The translations under genes were made by a program, and so were the position numbers. This document shows, in pieces, positions 8,173 through 16,517 of a DNA stretch of 64,000 nt. This DNA comes from Streptosporangiaceae bacterium NEAU-GS5. GTDB lineage: Bacteria > Actinomycetota > Actinomycetes > Streptosporangiales > Streptosporangiaceae. Under the pieces are notes generated by a model. It did no database searches, had not been told where the DNA came from, and worked only from the letters and a program-made list of their open reading frames with translations. The stretch lies in assembly GCA_017592665.1 (NCBI GenBank), contig JAGFNW010000009.1, positions 62,001-126,000 of the forward strand, given 5' to 3'. Within the stretch, counting starts at the first letter, position 1. Each line of letters starts with the position of its first letter.

Positions 8173-9483
8173 TCAGGCCGCGTCACGCCTCACCTCCTCG
8201 AAGGCGCCCGCGAAGCCGTCCTCGAATCCGGCCTTGCGCCGCATGATGGACTCGACGATCTCGCCGCTGCGCACCGCGATGTTGGACAGCAGGGCCGATG
8301 ACAGGCCGTGCGTGTGCTCGGTGCCGCCCTGAAGGTAGATGCCGCACCCGAGGTCGGAGGTGGTGGCGACGCGGTAGTCGCGCTCCACGCGAAGGCGGCC
8401 GTGCTCGTCGGTGAGGCAGAAGCGGTTGAGGTCGCCGAGCAGGCGGGTGGGGTCCATGGAGTCGTAGCCGGAGGCGAAGACGATCGCGTCCACGTCGAGC
8501 TCCGACGTGACGCCCGCCATGGAGTCGAGCAGCACGCGGGTCTCGTCGCCGACCCGCTTGACCTCGGTGACCCGGGTCAGGTTGAGGAAATGCAGCCGTC
8601 TGTGGTCGCGTACCTCCTCGTCGTAGGTGCGGCGGAACAGATCGCGGATGACCTCGTCGTCCACGACCGAGTAGTTGGTGTTCCTGTGGTAGCGCCAGAA
8701 GGCCTCGCGGGCCTGGTCGGAGCCGTAGTAGTAGTCGTCGACCGCGGCCGGGTCGAACACCTGGTTGGCGAATGGCGTGTCGTCGGCGACCGAGTATCCG
8801 TACGACGGCATGATCGAGTAGACCTGCGCGTGCGGCAGCGCGTCGTGCATGAACCGGGTGATCTCGGCGGCGCTCTGTCCCGCGCCCACCACCGCCACCG
8901 TGCGGAGCTCGGCCGGGTTCATCGCCTGGAACTTGCCGAGGAACTCCGAACTGTGCCAGACGCGCTGGTCGGCGATGACGCCGTGCGGCATCCGCGGCAC
9001 GAGGCCGGTGGAGACCACCACGTTGCGCGCGCCCACCCAGCGGATGTCGCCCCTGCTGGTGTCCCTGATCGCGATCTTGACGTGGGTCGCCGCCCCGGTC
9101 CCCTGGGGCAGCCGCATCGAGGTGACCTCCGACCGGTACGAGACCTGGTGCGACACGCGGGTCTCGGCCCACTCCAAATACTGGTGGAATTCCTGCCGGG
9201 TCGGAAAGAAATCCTGGTTGTTGACGAACCGGGGCAGCCGGCCGTGCTCGTGCAGGAATGACACGAAACTGAACGGCGACGTCGGGTTGCGGAATGTGGC
9301 CAGATCCTTGAGGAAGGAAATCTGCATGGTCGCTGACGGCAACAGCATGTTCCGATGCCAGCCGAAACTCGACTGCCGCTCGAAGAAAGCCGCCGTCATT
9401 CCCGCCGGATGCTCGTCAAGCGCGATCGCCAACGACAGGTTCGACGGGCCGAAACCGACTCCCACCACGTCATACGTTTTCAT
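8173..9483 (-). CDS. L-ornithine N5-monooxygenase (KtzI/PvdA-type), piperazate pathway
   Basis: A 436-residue flavoprotein of the lysine/ornithine N-monooxygenase family: FAD site VGVGFGPSNLSLA at residues 7-19, the NADPH site VVGAGQSAAE near 205 and the C-terminal substrate/FAD motif DAIVFASGYD near 355. It should hydroxylate the side-chain amine of L-Orn using FAD, NADPH and O2. N5-hydroxyornithine is the substrate of KtzT-type piperazate synthase, and such a gene lies at 17562-18242, so this is best read as the first step of piperazic acid formation rather than a siderophore enzyme. The ATG at 9483 gives family length; longer in-frame extension lacks homology. A perfect GTCCCG-N4-CGGGAC palindrome lies upstream at 9654-9669. 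Confidence 0.9.
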   Translation of the reverse strand: MKTYDVVGVGFGPSNLSLAIALDEHPAGMTAAFFERQSSFGWHRNMLLPSATMQISFLKDLATFRNPTSPFSFVSFLHEHGRLPRFVNNQDFFPTRQEFHQYLEWAETRVSHQVSYRSEVTSMRLPQGTGAATHVKIAIRDTSRGDIRWVGARNVVVSTGLVPRMPHGVIADQRVWHSSEFLGKFQAMNPAELRTVAVVGAGQSAAEITRFMHDALPHAQVYSIMPSYGYSVADDTPFANQVFDPAAVDDYYYGSDQAREAFWRYHRNTNYSVVDDEVIRDLFRRTYDEEVRDHRRLHFLNLTRVTEVKRVGDETRVLLDSMAGVTSELDVDAIVFASGYDSMDPTRLLGDLNRFCLTDEHGRLRVERDYRVATTSDLGCGIYLQGGTEHTHGLSSALLSNIAVRSGEIVESIMRRKAGFEDGFAGAFEEVRRDAA

Positions 9484-9572
9484 CAGAGCTGTTCTCCCCA
9501 CCGTAGTGCGTTCGACCGGGCGCCGGCCGGGGAAATCCGGCCGATGCCGCGCTAAGCAATAAGGTAGGGACC

Positions 9573-9611
9573 CCCCTAGCGATTGAGGACCCCCTCCGGG
9601 AAAACCCCTAG
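9573..9611 (-). promoter_or_regulatory. Repeated CTAGGGG elements in the ornithine-hydroxylase promoter region
   Basis: On the minus strand CTAGGGG occurs at 9611-9605 and again at 9579-9573, 32 nt apart, with a GGAGGGGG between them. Spacings near multiples of 11 nt are typical of SARP direct repeats and a SARP gene is next door, but 32 is not exact. The 209-bp gap 9484-9692 holds no gene. Confidence 0.25.
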
Positions 9612-9653
9612 AGCGCACCCCGGAAATTGCGGGCGACGGGTAGGGGGCCCGGT

Positions 9654-9669
9654 GTCCCGTCGACGGGAC
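9654..9669. promoter_or_regulatory. Cluster palindrome site 1 (perfect)
   Basis: GTCCCGTCGACGGGAC is a perfect 16-bp palindrome, 170 bp upstream of the ornithine hydroxylase start and just after the SARP stop. It belongs to the five-member intergenic motif GTCCCG-N4-CGGGAC. Confidence 0.6.
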
Positions 9670-9692
9670 GAGGCAGGATCCTGGGCCAGGCG

Positions 9693-10415
9693 TCAGCGGG
9701 GCTCGGCGACAAGGGGCCGGTGCGCCGGATGCAGGCCGAAGGGTCCGGTGAGGAGGCGATGGGTCTCCTCGTACAGGGACATGGCCTGGTCCTTGCGCTC
9801 GGTGCGGTTCAGGGCCGTGACGAGCTGCGCGCGGAAGACCTCGCGCCGGGGATGCCCGGCGACGAGGACGGCCAGCTCGGGAAGGAGCTCGACGGATGCG
9901 CCGAGCTCGAGGTCGGCGTGGACGCGCTGCTCCAGGGCCACGAGCCGGGTCTCCTCCAGGGGTGGCCGGGCCACGCGGATCAGATGCTCGGTGACGCCGG
10001 TCAGGGCGGGGGCGCGCCACACCGCGAGGGCGGCCCGCAGCAGGCGGGCGGCCTCCTGATGCCGCCCGGCCGCCGCCGCCGTCCGGCCCCGCCCGGCGAG
10101 GATCTCGAACTCGCGCAGATCGAACGGGTCGTCGCCGATCCGCATCCGATAGCCGTGCGCCTCGCGGCGGATGCCGGCCCACGGGCCGAGCGCCCTGCGC
10201 ACACGGGAGACGTTGGTGTAGATCTGCGCCGCGGACGTGGGCGGCGGCCGGTCTCCCCACAGCAGCCCGCTCAGCTCGGCGTCGGTCACCACCGCGCCCC
10301 GTGCCAGCAGCAGCGCCGCCAGCACGGTGCGGCGTTTGACGCCCGGGATGACGATCTCGGCGCCGTCGTCGCGCGCCTCGACCGGACCGAGGACACGGTA
10401 GTCCCGGATTGGCAT
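9693..10415 (-). CDS. SARP-family transcriptional activator, small form
   Basis: A 240-residue Streptomyces antibiotic regulatory protein. Residues about 1-95 form the OmpR-like winged helix (YRVLGPVEARDDG, VKRRTVLAALLLARGAVVT, LSGLLWGDRPPPTSAAQIYT, VSRVRRALG), followed by a BTAD domain (LREFEILAGRG to the end, with EETRLVALEQRVHADLELG). It has no NB-ARC or TPR part. The ATG at 10415 gives the normal domain start. It lies 17 bp after the LmbU-like gene on the same strand, so the two are probably co-transcribed and may act on the same promoters. Confidence 0.9.
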   Translation of the reverse strand: MPIRDYRVLGPVEARDDGAEIVIPGVKRRTVLAALLLARGAVVTDAELSGLLWGDRPPPTSAAQIYTNVSRVRRALGPWAGIRREAHGYRMRIGDDPFDLREFEILAGRGRTAAAAGRHQEAARLLRAALAVWRAPALTGVTEHLIRVARPPLEETRLVALEQRVHADLELGASVELLPELAVLVAGHPRREVFRAQLVTALNRTERKDQAMSLYEETHRLLTGPFGLHPAHRPLVAEPR

Positions 10416-10432
10416 GCGCCCTCCCCTTGGGG

Positions 10433-11086
10433 TCAGGCCGGCACTTCGATGCCGCGAAGGACGCTCTCCGCGGCGATGTCGAGGGTGGCTACCACCCACT
10501 GCTCGAACTTGGTGCCGCTCTCCTGCGCCGCCTGGTGCCAGCGCTGGACGTGGCTGCCGGGCAGCGCGACGCGGCGCACGGGCTCCGGCGCCGAGCCCGA
10601 CGGGGCGAGCCCGCTCTCCCTGGCCGTTCGCAGGGCGTCCCTCAGCTGCTTGGTGCTCCAGTTCATCCGCTCGGCGCGGTCGAGCCAGAGCTCCTGGGCG
10701 GTGATCGTCAGCGCGGCCAGCTCGGCGTGGTGCTGGAAGCTCAACGTCGGACGGCGGCGATGGATCTCGAACTTCCGCGCCACCCACGCGTAGTTGCGCA
10801 AGGTCTGGTACTGCAGGCCCACCGCGCCGATGACGCGCTCATAGCGGTCGGTGTAGTGGTCCTTACCGAACAGGAGCCAGTCGCCGAGCCACCACGACGA
10901 GGCGTCGAGCAGCCCGGACAGCTGGCGTCCGGCGCGCTCCCAGTCCTCGAACGTCAGCCCGTTCGGAATGCGCAGCCCCACTTTGGTCGTCATGACCGCT
11001 TCCGGGGAGCCGGGCGGGCCGGCCGGCCTTCTGCGGAATATCGGATATGGCACGCCTTCGATGTCGTCGGCCTGGCCGGTCATCAT
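10433..11086 (-). CDS. LmbU-family transcriptional regulator 1
   Basis: The central region matches the LmbU family of cluster-situated regulators: SSWWLGDWLLFGKDHYTDRY near residue 65, QYQTLRNYAWVARKFE near 92 and LSFQHHAELAAL near 115, followed by a WLDRAERMNWSTKQLRDALR helix pair. LmbU itself activates lincomycin genes and binds palindromic DNA. I use the ATG at 11086 (217 residues), though an internal ATG at 10993 also has a GGAAG site. It is divergent from the carboxyltransferase with 11087-11357 between, where a perfect copy of the cluster palindrome lies (11241-11256). A second LmbU-like protein is encoded at 13001-13702. Confidence 0.85.
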   Translation of the reverse strand: MMTGQADDIEGVPYPIFRRRPAGPPGSPEAVMTTKVGLRIPNGLTFEDWERAGRQLSGLLDASSWWLGDWLLFGKDHYTDRYERVIGAVGLQYQTLRNYAWVARKFEIHRRRPTLSFQHHAELAALTITAQELWLDRAERMNWSTKQLRDALRTARESGLAPSGSAPEPVRRVALPGSHVQRWHQAAQESGTKFEQWVVATLDIAAESVLRGIEVPA

Positions 11087-11240
11087 CCCTCCACGATGAT
11101 CGACGCCGGACCGCGGACCCCCGCGCCGGCGATAACTATCGATGCTCGTGTGATCGATTGATTTCAGTATGGCCAGCGCGGAAAATTTGTGACAACCCTA
11201 GTCCTGCGCCACCGGCGACCCCTATTTCCGGCAATTAATC

Positions 11241-11256
11241 GTCCCGCTGGCGGGAC
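11241..11256. promoter_or_regulatory. Cluster palindrome site 2 (perfect arms)
   Basis: GTCCCG-CTGG-CGGGAC, in the divergent gap between LmbU-1 and the carboxyltransferase leader, 117 bp before the leader ORF. Arms match sites at 9654, 18245, 26752 and 61244. Confidence 0.6.
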
Positions 11257-11306
11257 GCCGTGAAGCCATTTATCGAAGCGGGCCGCCCCGGTTTCGGCAA
11301 GGGTTC

Positions 11307-11330
11307 GGCCACCGGTTTTCACCGGTGGCC
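11307..11330. promoter_or_regulatory. Perfect 10-bp inverted repeat before the carboxyltransferase leader ORF
   Basis: GGCCACCGGT (11307-11316), loop TTTC, ACCGGTGGCC (11321-11330), ending 14 nt before the leader's ribosome site. In RNA this is a stable hairpin; in DNA it could be an operator. Its position just before a short leader ORF favours a role in the mRNA leader. Confidence 0.5.
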
Positions 11331-11357
11331 GGCAGCCACCTAGCGAGGAGGAATTTC

Positions 11358-11396
11358 ATGGTCCGCATCGCACGCCCCGGCGGCCGGTCGAGTTAG
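11358..11396 (+). CDS. Candidate 12-residue leader peptide before the carboxyltransferase
   Basis: A very strong ribosome site, GAGGAGG (11345-11351), is followed six bases later by an ATG encoding MVRIARPGGRSS and a TAG stop at 11394-11396. The carboxyltransferase ATG at 11407 has only a weak site of its own, so re-initiation after this short ORF could feed it. A hairpin precedes it (11307-11330). Confidence 0.45.
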   Translation: MVRIARPGGRSS

Positions 11397-11406
11397 GCAG
11401 GCCGTG

Positions 11407-12828
11407 ATGACGACGACAGTCGCTGTTGATTTCCGCGCGCCGGCCGCCAGGCTCGCGCGCCTGCTCGACGCCGCTTCCGCCGAGCCCTTGCACGACCCCG
11501 ACGACAGCGGTGTGACCGCGGTGCGCGGGACCGTCGAGGGGATCCCCGTCGTGGCCTTCTGCACCGACGCCCGGTTGATGGGCGGCGCGCTCGGCTGGGC
11601 CGGGGCCATGCGGATCGTCCGGGCCATCGACACCGCGCTGCTGTACGGCTGCCCGGTGATCGGCGTGTGGCACTCGGGCGGCGCGCGGCTCGCCGACGGC
11701 GTGGAGTCCATGGACGGCGTGGGCCGCATGTTCGAGGCCATGACCCGCGCCTCGGGCCGGATCCCGCAGATATCGGTCATCGTCGGCCCGGCCGCCGGAG
11801 CGGCCGCCTACGGCCCGGCGCTCACCGACGTCGTGATCATGTCGGAGGCCGGTCGCGCCTTCGTGACCGGCCCGGACGTGGTGCGCAGCGTCACGGGGGA
11901 GCAGATCGACATGATGGCGCTCGGCGGCGCGGAGGCGCACGGCAACAAGTCGGGCGTCGTCCACGTCACGGTCGACGACGAGGAGGAGGCCTACGTCCGG
12001 GCTCGCAGGTTCGCCGATCTGCTGGGCCGCCAGGGGAGGTTCGACCTCACGCCCCGGCGCCGCTCGGTGGACATGCGCGCGCTGCTGCCCGAGTCGTCGC
12101 GCCGCGCGTACGACATCCACAAGCTCATCTACGCCCTGCTCGACGATGACGATCCGGAAAGCGCGCAGGGCGTGGGGTTCGAGGAGCTGCAGCCGCAGTG
12201 GGCGCGCAACGTCGTGATCGGCCTCGGCCGGCTGGGCGGGCGCACCGTCGGGGTGCTGGCCAACAACCCGCTGCGCAAGTGCGGCTGCCTCGACTCGCTG
12301 TCGGCCGAGAAGGCGTCGAGGTTCGTGCGCATGTGCGACGCGTTCGGCGTCCCGCTGGTCGTGCTGGTGGACGTCCCCGGCTATCTGCCGGGCGTCGACC
12401 AGGAGTGGGGCGGCGTCATCCGGCGCGGCGCCAAGCTGCTGCACGCCTTCGCCGAGGCGGTGGTCCCGCGCGTGACGCTGATCGTCCGCAAGGCGTACGG
12501 CGGCGCGTACATCGCCATGAACAGCCGTTCTCTCGGCGCGTCCGCCGTTTTCGCCTGGCCGGACGCCGAGGTCGCGGTGATGAGCCCTGAGTCCGCGGTG
12601 GGCGTCCTGCGCCGAAAGGCCCTCGCGGCGGTGTCCGGCGCCGAGCACGACCGGTTGAAGGCCGCCTTCGTCGAGGAGCATCGGCGCGAGTCCGGCGGCG
12701 TGACCCGGGCGCTGGACATCGGCGTGGTCGACGAGGTGATACCCCCCGAGAGCACCCGCGCCCGGCTCATCGAGACGCTGGCCCGCATTCCCGCGGCCCG
12801 CGGCCGCCACGCCAACATCCCGCTGTGA
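11407..12828 (+). CDS. accD: Acyl-CoA carboxylase carboxyltransferase (AccD6/PccB-type)
   Basis: A 473-residue biotin-dependent carboxyltransferase with both crotonase-like halves: N-terminal half with HSGGARLADGVESMDGVGRM near residue 80 and GPAAGAAAYGPALTDVVIM near 122 (acyl-CoA and oxyanion regions), C-terminal half with LVVLVDVPGYLPGVDQEWGG near 320 and KAYGGAYIAMNSR near 362 (biotin side). It should carboxylate acetyl- or propionyl-CoA with a biotin carboxylase/BCCP subunit encoded elsewhere. Length matches the FAS-associated AccD6 type. Its neighbours supply FabD, ACP and two KS enzymes, so it probably provides malonyl-CoA or an alkylmalonyl unit for a dedicated acyl chain. ATG 11407 is preferred over GTG 11404. 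Confidence 0.88.
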   Translation: MTTTVAVDFRAPAARLARLLDAASAEPLHDPDDSGVTAVRGTVEGIPVVAFCTDARLMGGALGWAGAMRIVRAIDTALLYGCPVIGVWHSGGARLADGVESMDGVGRMFEAMTRASGRIPQISVIVGPAAGAAAYGPALTDVVIMSEAGRAFVTGPDVVRSVTGEQIDMMALGGAEAHGNKSGVVHVTVDDEEEAYVRARRFADLLGRQGRFDLTPRRRSVDMRALLPESSRRAYDIHKLIYALLDDDDPESAQGVGFEELQPQWARNVVIGLGRLGGRTVGVLANNPLRKCGCLDSLSAEKASRFVRMCDAFGVPLVVLVDVPGYLPGVDQEWGGVIRRGAKLLHAFAEAVVPRVTLIVRKAYGGAYIAMNSRSLGASAVFAWPDAEVAVMSPESAVGVLRRKALAAVSGAEHDRLKAAFVEEHRRESGGVTRALDIGVVDEVIPPESTRARLIETLARIPAARGRHANIPL

Positions 12829-12955
12829 CAATTCTTTTCGGATTCCTTGACAATTGTCGGCGAACCCCTGCAGGACAGGGGCCGGTAGGGGTGACATAAA
12901 AGCCGCCCGGTTCCTTACTTTCGAGGTGATGGGATTTCGGCAATCCGCGAAGGCG

Positions 12956-12981
12956 CCCGCCGGACACGCAATTCCGGCGGG
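12956..12981. promoter_or_regulatory. Inverted repeat upstream of LmbU-2
   Basis: CCCGCCGGA (12956-12964) pairs with TCCGGCGGG (12973-12981) across 8 nt, ending 9 bp before the LmbU-2 ribosome site. It may be an autoregulatory operator or an mRNA hairpin. The 172-bp gap 12829-13000 also holds TTGACA at 12847-12852 and a CCCCT/AGGGG repeat, but no gene. Confidence 0.4.
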
Positions 12982-13000
12982 TGGAGATCGGGAGCGGGAT

Positions 13001-13702
13001 ATGCGGGTCTTGGAACCGGAAGTACGAACTGTAAGGGCCGGCGCGAAGCCGGCCGGAGCATGGCTCGATATGGGCCGAAACGATGCGCGTGACCTGCGGC
13101 CGTCGCCGTTCAATTCCGGCGGCCCGGTCACGCTGGCCAAAACCGGGCTCATCTTCCCCCGGTTGCTGCCGTTGAAGGCCTGGGAGCGGCTGGGCGAGGA
13201 GCTCGCCGCCATCAGCAGCTCGTCGGCGTGGTGGCTGGCCGACTGGCTGATCTACGGGGAGACCGCCTACAGCGGCCGCTACCGGCAGGTCGTGGAGAAG
13301 ACCGGCCTCAGCTACCAGACCCTGCGCAACTACGCCTGGGTCGCCCGCCGGTTCGACCTCGACCGCCGCCGCGAGGCGCTCAGCTTCGCCCACCACGCGG
13401 AAGTGGCCGCCCTGGAGTCCGTCGAGCAGGACTACTGGCTGCGCAAGGCCGAGGAACAGGGCTGGTCGCGCAACCACCTGCGCAAGCAGATCCAGGCCAG
13501 CCTGGCCGAACGAGCCGGCGGCCGGCCGGCCGCCACCTCGTCGGTGATGGTCCGCAGCGTCAAGCTGACGCTCTCCTCACAGCAGCTGGAGCGGTGCGAG
13601 GAACTGGCCACGGAGCGGGGCTGCTCCCTGAACGCCTGGATCACCCAGCTCCTGGAATCCGCGCTCAACACCTATGTCCAGCCGGTGACCGCGGGCCGGT
13701 GA
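13001..13702 (+). CDS. LmbU-family transcriptional regulator 2
   Basis: A 233-residue LmbU-like regulator, clearly paralogous to the product of 10433-11086. Shared landmarks are SSAWWLADWLIYGETAYSGRY near residue 75, SYQTLRNYAWVARRFDLDRR near 104 and LSFAHHAEVAALESVEQDYW near 126, then EEQGWSRNHLRKQIQASL. The C-terminal part (VKLTLSSQQLERCEELATER, NAWITQLLESAL) resembles a second small helical domain. The ATG at 13001 has GGAG six bases upstream. It converges on the KS gene at 13729 and sits between the carboxyltransferase and the FabD-ACP-KS-KS set. Confidence 0.85.
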   Translation: MRVLEPEVRTVRAGAKPAGAWLDMGRNDARDLRPSPFNSGGPVTLAKTGLIFPRLLPLKAWERLGEELAAISSSSAWWLADWLIYGETAYSGRYRQVVEKTGLSYQTLRNYAWVARRFDLDRRREALSFAHHAEVAALESVEQDYWLRKAEEQGWSRNHLRKQIQASLAERAGGRPAATSSVMVRSVKLTLSSQQLERCEELATERGCSLNAWITQLLESALNTYVQPVTAGR

Positions 13703-13728
13703 AGTGCTCCTCCTCCGGCCCGCCCCGA

Positions 13729-14958
13729 TCACCTGCTCGTGAAGGCGGTGACCACGTTGTGGCCGCCCAGCCCGAAGGAGTTGTTGAGCGCGGCGAGCGG
13801 GCCGGAGGGCAGCTCGCGCGGTTCCCTCGGAACGTCGAGGACGATCGCGTCGTCGAGGTTCTCGAGGTTGACGGTCGGCGGGACGACCCGGTTGTGGAGG
13901 GCGAGGACCGTGATGACGGCCTCGGCGGCGCCGGCTCCGCCCATCAGGTGGCCCATGGACGCCTTCGGGGCGGTGACGATGGGCATGCGGTCCCCGAGAG
14001 CGGCGCGGATGCCCATGCTCTCGGTGAGATCGCCCTGGGGCGTCGAGGCGGCGTGGGCGTTGACGAAGGTGACCTGCTCAGGATTGAGCCGCGCGTCGTC
14101 CATGGCCTGCCGCATCACGGCGTCCTTGCTGGCGCCGTCGGGGTCCGGCGCGGCGAAGTCGAAGCCGTCGACGTTGACCCCGACGCCGGCCACCTCCGCG
14201 TACACGCGGGCGCCCCGGCGGGCGGCGTGCCCGGCCGACTCGAGGACCAGCACCGCGCCGCCCTCACCAAGGATGAAGCCGTCCCGGCCCTTGTCGAACG
14301 GGCGGGACGCGCGCTCCGGCTCGTCGTTGCGGCGGCACAGGGCCCGCATGGCCCCGAAGGCGGCGAGGATCAGCGGATGGACGCCTGCCTCGGACCCGCC
14401 GGCGACGACCACGTCGGCGCGCCCGCAGCGGATCAGCTCCACGCCGCGCCTGATCGCGTCGTTGCCGGTGGCGCAGGCCGCGACGGGGGTCTCGATGACG
14501 GCCGTGGCGCCGAGGTCCAGGGCGATCCAGGAGGCCGCGGCGTCCGGGATCATCTTGCCGATCGTGAACGGGGAGACGTGCCGGGGGCCCTTCTCCTTCA
14601 TCGTGTCCCAGGTCTGCAGCATGGTCAGGATTCCGCCGACGCAGGAGCTGAAGGAGACCGCGAGCCGGTCGCCCGGGACCTCGCGGTCGCCGAGCCCGGC
14701 GTCCTGCCAGGCCTCGCGCGCCGCGACCATGGCCATCTGCTCGTAGCGGTCGAGCTTGCGCAGGGTGGCGGGGGGCAGGCCGCTCGCGAAGTCGGCCGTG
14801 ACGCGGGCCGCGAGCCGTACGGGCACATCGGCGAATTCGGGTCCGGCCAGTGCGGTCACGCCCGAAGCGCCGGCCAGCAGGCCGGCCCAGGTCGTGGCGG
14901 CGTCTCCGCCGAGCGGGGTGACGGCGCCGAGCCCGGTGACGACGACTTTGGGAGTCAT
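13729..14958 (-). CDS. fabF: FabF/KasB-like beta-ketoacyl-ACP synthase
   Basis: A 409-residue KAS II-type enzyme with a complete catalytic triad: Cys162 in TPVAACATGND, His302 in FVNAHAASTPQGD and His337 in PKASMGHLMGGAGA, plus the C-terminal NNSFGLGGHNV motif. It elongates acyl chains by decarboxylative condensation with malonyl-ACP. Because Cys162 is present it is not a chain-length factor. It is the last gene of a minus-strand operon MAT-ACP-KS-KS, 67 bp behind the preceding KS, and starts after AAGGAACCC. No dedicated KR, DH or ER lies beside it, so reduction would rely on housekeeping enzymes or the SDR at 49724. Confidence 0.9.
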   Translation of the reverse strand: MTPKVVVTGLGAVTPLGGDAATTWAGLLAGASGVTALAGPEFADVPVRLAARVTADFASGLPPATLRKLDRYEQMAMVAAREAWQDAGLGDREVPGDRLAVSFSSCVGGILTMLQTWDTMKEKGPRHVSPFTIGKMIPDAAASWIALDLGATAVIETPVAACATGNDAIRRGVELIRCGRADVVVAGGSEAGVHPLILAAFGAMRALCRRNDEPERASRPFDKGRDGFILGEGGAVLVLESAGHAARRGARVYAEVAGVGVNVDGFDFAAPDPDGASKDAVMRQAMDDARLNPEQVTFVNAHAASTPQGDLTESMGIRAALGDRMPIVTAPKASMGHLMGGAGAAEAVITVLALHNRVVPPTVNLENLDDAIVLDVPREPRELPSGPLAALNNSFGLGGHNVVTAFTSR

Positions 14959-15025
14959 GGGTTCCTTCCGTTCATCCGGGATACGGCGGGCCGGGCGCGC
15001 GGCCCGGCCCACGAGGGTCGCACGG

Positions 15026-16261
15026 TCAGGGTGCGGTGAACACGAGAGAGACGTTGTGGCCGCCGAAGCCGAAGGAGTTGTTCACCGCGGCGAGCGGGGC
15101 GCCCGTGCGGGAGCGCAGCTCGCGGGGCTCGGTGGCCACGTCGATCGGCAGGTCGTCCTCGGGGTCGTCGAGGTTGATGGTGGGCGGGGCCACCTTCTCG
15201 GCGAGCGCGAGGATCGTGGCGATGGACTCGACCGCCCCCGTCGCGCCGAGCAGGTGCCCGGTCATGGACTTGGTCGCCGAGACGACGACCTTGCCCGCGC
15301 CGAACACCTCCGCGAGCGCGGCGGCCTCCACGACGTCCCCGGCCGGGGTCGAGGTGGCGTGCGCGTTGACGTGGACGACGTCGTCGATCTTGACGCGGGC
15401 CGCGTCGAGGGCGAACCGCATGGCGGCCCGCGCGCCGACGCCGCTCGGCGCTGAGATGTGGTGGGCGTCGGCCGAGTAGCCCGCCCCGGCGGCGACCGCG
15501 TAGACGCGGGCGCCCCTTCGGCGGGCGTGCGCGGCCGACTCGAGGACGATCACGCCGCCGCCCTCGCCGATGACGAAGCCGTCGCGTCCCTTGTCGAACG
15601 GGCGGGAGGCCCCCTCGGGGTCGTCGTTCCGCTGCGACATGGCGCGCATCGCGGCGAACGACGCGATGGCCACCGGCAGGATGAAGGCCTCGCCCGCGCC
15701 CGCGAGCACGACGTCGGCCCGGCCCGACCGGATCATGTCGATCGCGTAGCCGATCGCCTCGGCGCCCGACGCGCAGGCGCTGATGGGGGCGTGCGCGCCG
15801 GCCTGCGCGCCGAACTCCATGCTGATCCACCCCGCGGCGCCGTTGCCCATCACCGAGGGGATCGTGTACGGCGAGACCCGCCGCCAGCCCTGGGTCTGGT
15901 AGGTCTCGTACGAGGCGAGGATCGACGAGATGCCGCCCAGGCCGGGGCAGACCACGACGCCGAGCCGGGTGGGGTCCACCTCGGGGGCCCCGGCGTCCTG
16001 CCAGGCCTCGCGGGCGGCGACGAGCGCGAACAGCTGCCAGCGGTCCATCCGCCGGGCGGTCACCCGTCCGACGATCTCGGCCGGGTCGGCGACGGCGGTC
16101 GCGGCGAACCGCACCGGCAGGTCCTGCGGCCAGGTGTCCGGGAGCGCGCGCGCTCCGCTGCGCCCGGCCAGCAGGCCCTGCCAGGTGGTCCGCACGTCGC
16201 CGCCGAGCGGCGTGGTCGCCCCGAGCCCGGTGACGACCACGGTGTCCTCGGTGGTGCTCAC
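15026..16261 (-). CDS. fabF: FabF/KasA-like beta-ketoacyl-ACP synthase
   Basis: A second KAS II-type enzyme (411 residues, GTG start behind GAGAGGACCACA) with its own triad: Cys163 in APISACASGAEA, His301 in HVNAHATSTPAGD and His336 in TKSMTGHLLGATGA. It is clearly a paralogue of its downstream neighbour, but both are catalytically complete, as in the KasA/KasB pair of mycobacterial FAS II and unlike a KS/chain-length-factor pair. It begins 10 bp after the ACP stop on the same strand. It may perform a different range of elongation cycles from its partner. Confidence 0.9.
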   Translation of the reverse strand: MSTTEDTVVVTGLGATTPLGGDVRTTWQGLLAGRSGARALPDTWPQDLPVRFAATAVADPAEIVGRVTARRMDRWQLFALVAAREAWQDAGAPEVDPTRLGVVVCPGLGGISSILASYETYQTQGWRRVSPYTIPSVMGNGAAGWISMEFGAQAGAHAPISACASGAEAIGYAIDMIRSGRADVVLAGAGEAFILPVAIASFAAMRAMSQRNDDPEGASRPFDKGRDGFVIGEGGGVIVLESAAHARRRGARVYAVAAGAGYSADAHHISAPSGVGARAAMRFALDAARVKIDDVVHVNAHATSTPAGDVVEAAALAEVFGAGKVVVSATKSMTGHLLGATGAVESIATILALAEKVAPPTINLDDPEDDLPIDVATEPRELRSRTGAPLAAVNNSFGFGGHNVSLVFTAP

Positions 16262-16271
16262 TGTGGTCCTC

Positions 16272-16517
16272 TCAGGCGGCCTGGCTGTGGATGTAATCCA
16301 CGACCTCGTTGACCGTGACGAGCTTGTTCAGCTGGTCGTCGGGGATCTTCACGCCGAACCGCTCCTCGGCGGCCACCATGATCTCCACCATGGACAGCGA
16401 GTCGATGTCGAGGTCGCCCGAGAACGCCTTGTCGAGCTGTACCTCGGCGACCGGTACCCCCGCGATCTCGTTCACGATCTGGGGGAATGCAACACGGATT
16501 TCTTCGAGAGTGGCCAT
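16272..16517 (-). CDS. acpP: Acyl carrier protein (FAS-type)
   Basis: An 81-residue ACP whose sequence is of the fatty-acid-synthase kind (ATLEEIR start, IVNEIAGVPVAEVQLDKAF, DIDSLSMVEIMVAAEERFGV). Ser40 of DIDSLSM is the phosphopantetheine site. Its start has GGAAGGAG at good spacing and overlaps the end of the FabD-like gene by 46 nt, so the two are translated from one message. As a second, cluster-borne AcpP it could hold an acyl chain dedicated to the peptide. Confidence 0.93.
   Translation of the reverse strand: MATLEEIRVAFPQIVNEIAGVPVAEVQLDKAFSGDLDIDSLSMVEIMVAAEERFGVKIPDDQLNKLVTVNEVVDYIHSQAA

Noticed and set aside
8173-9483. Hydroxamate siderophore function for the ornithine hydroxylase
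   Set aside because: No formyl/acetyltransferase or siderophore uptake genes are present, and a KtzT homologue with Piz-type A domains explains it better.
11124-11131. CGCCGGCG upstream of LmbU-1 as an LmbU site
   Set aside because: This octamer is frequent in such GC-rich DNA, so one copy carries no weight by itself.
13729-16261. Type II polyketide KS/chain-length-factor pair
   Set aside because: Both enzymes keep the active Cys and both His residues, and the ACP and FabD are of fatty-acid type; no aromatase, cyclase or ketoreductase is beside them.
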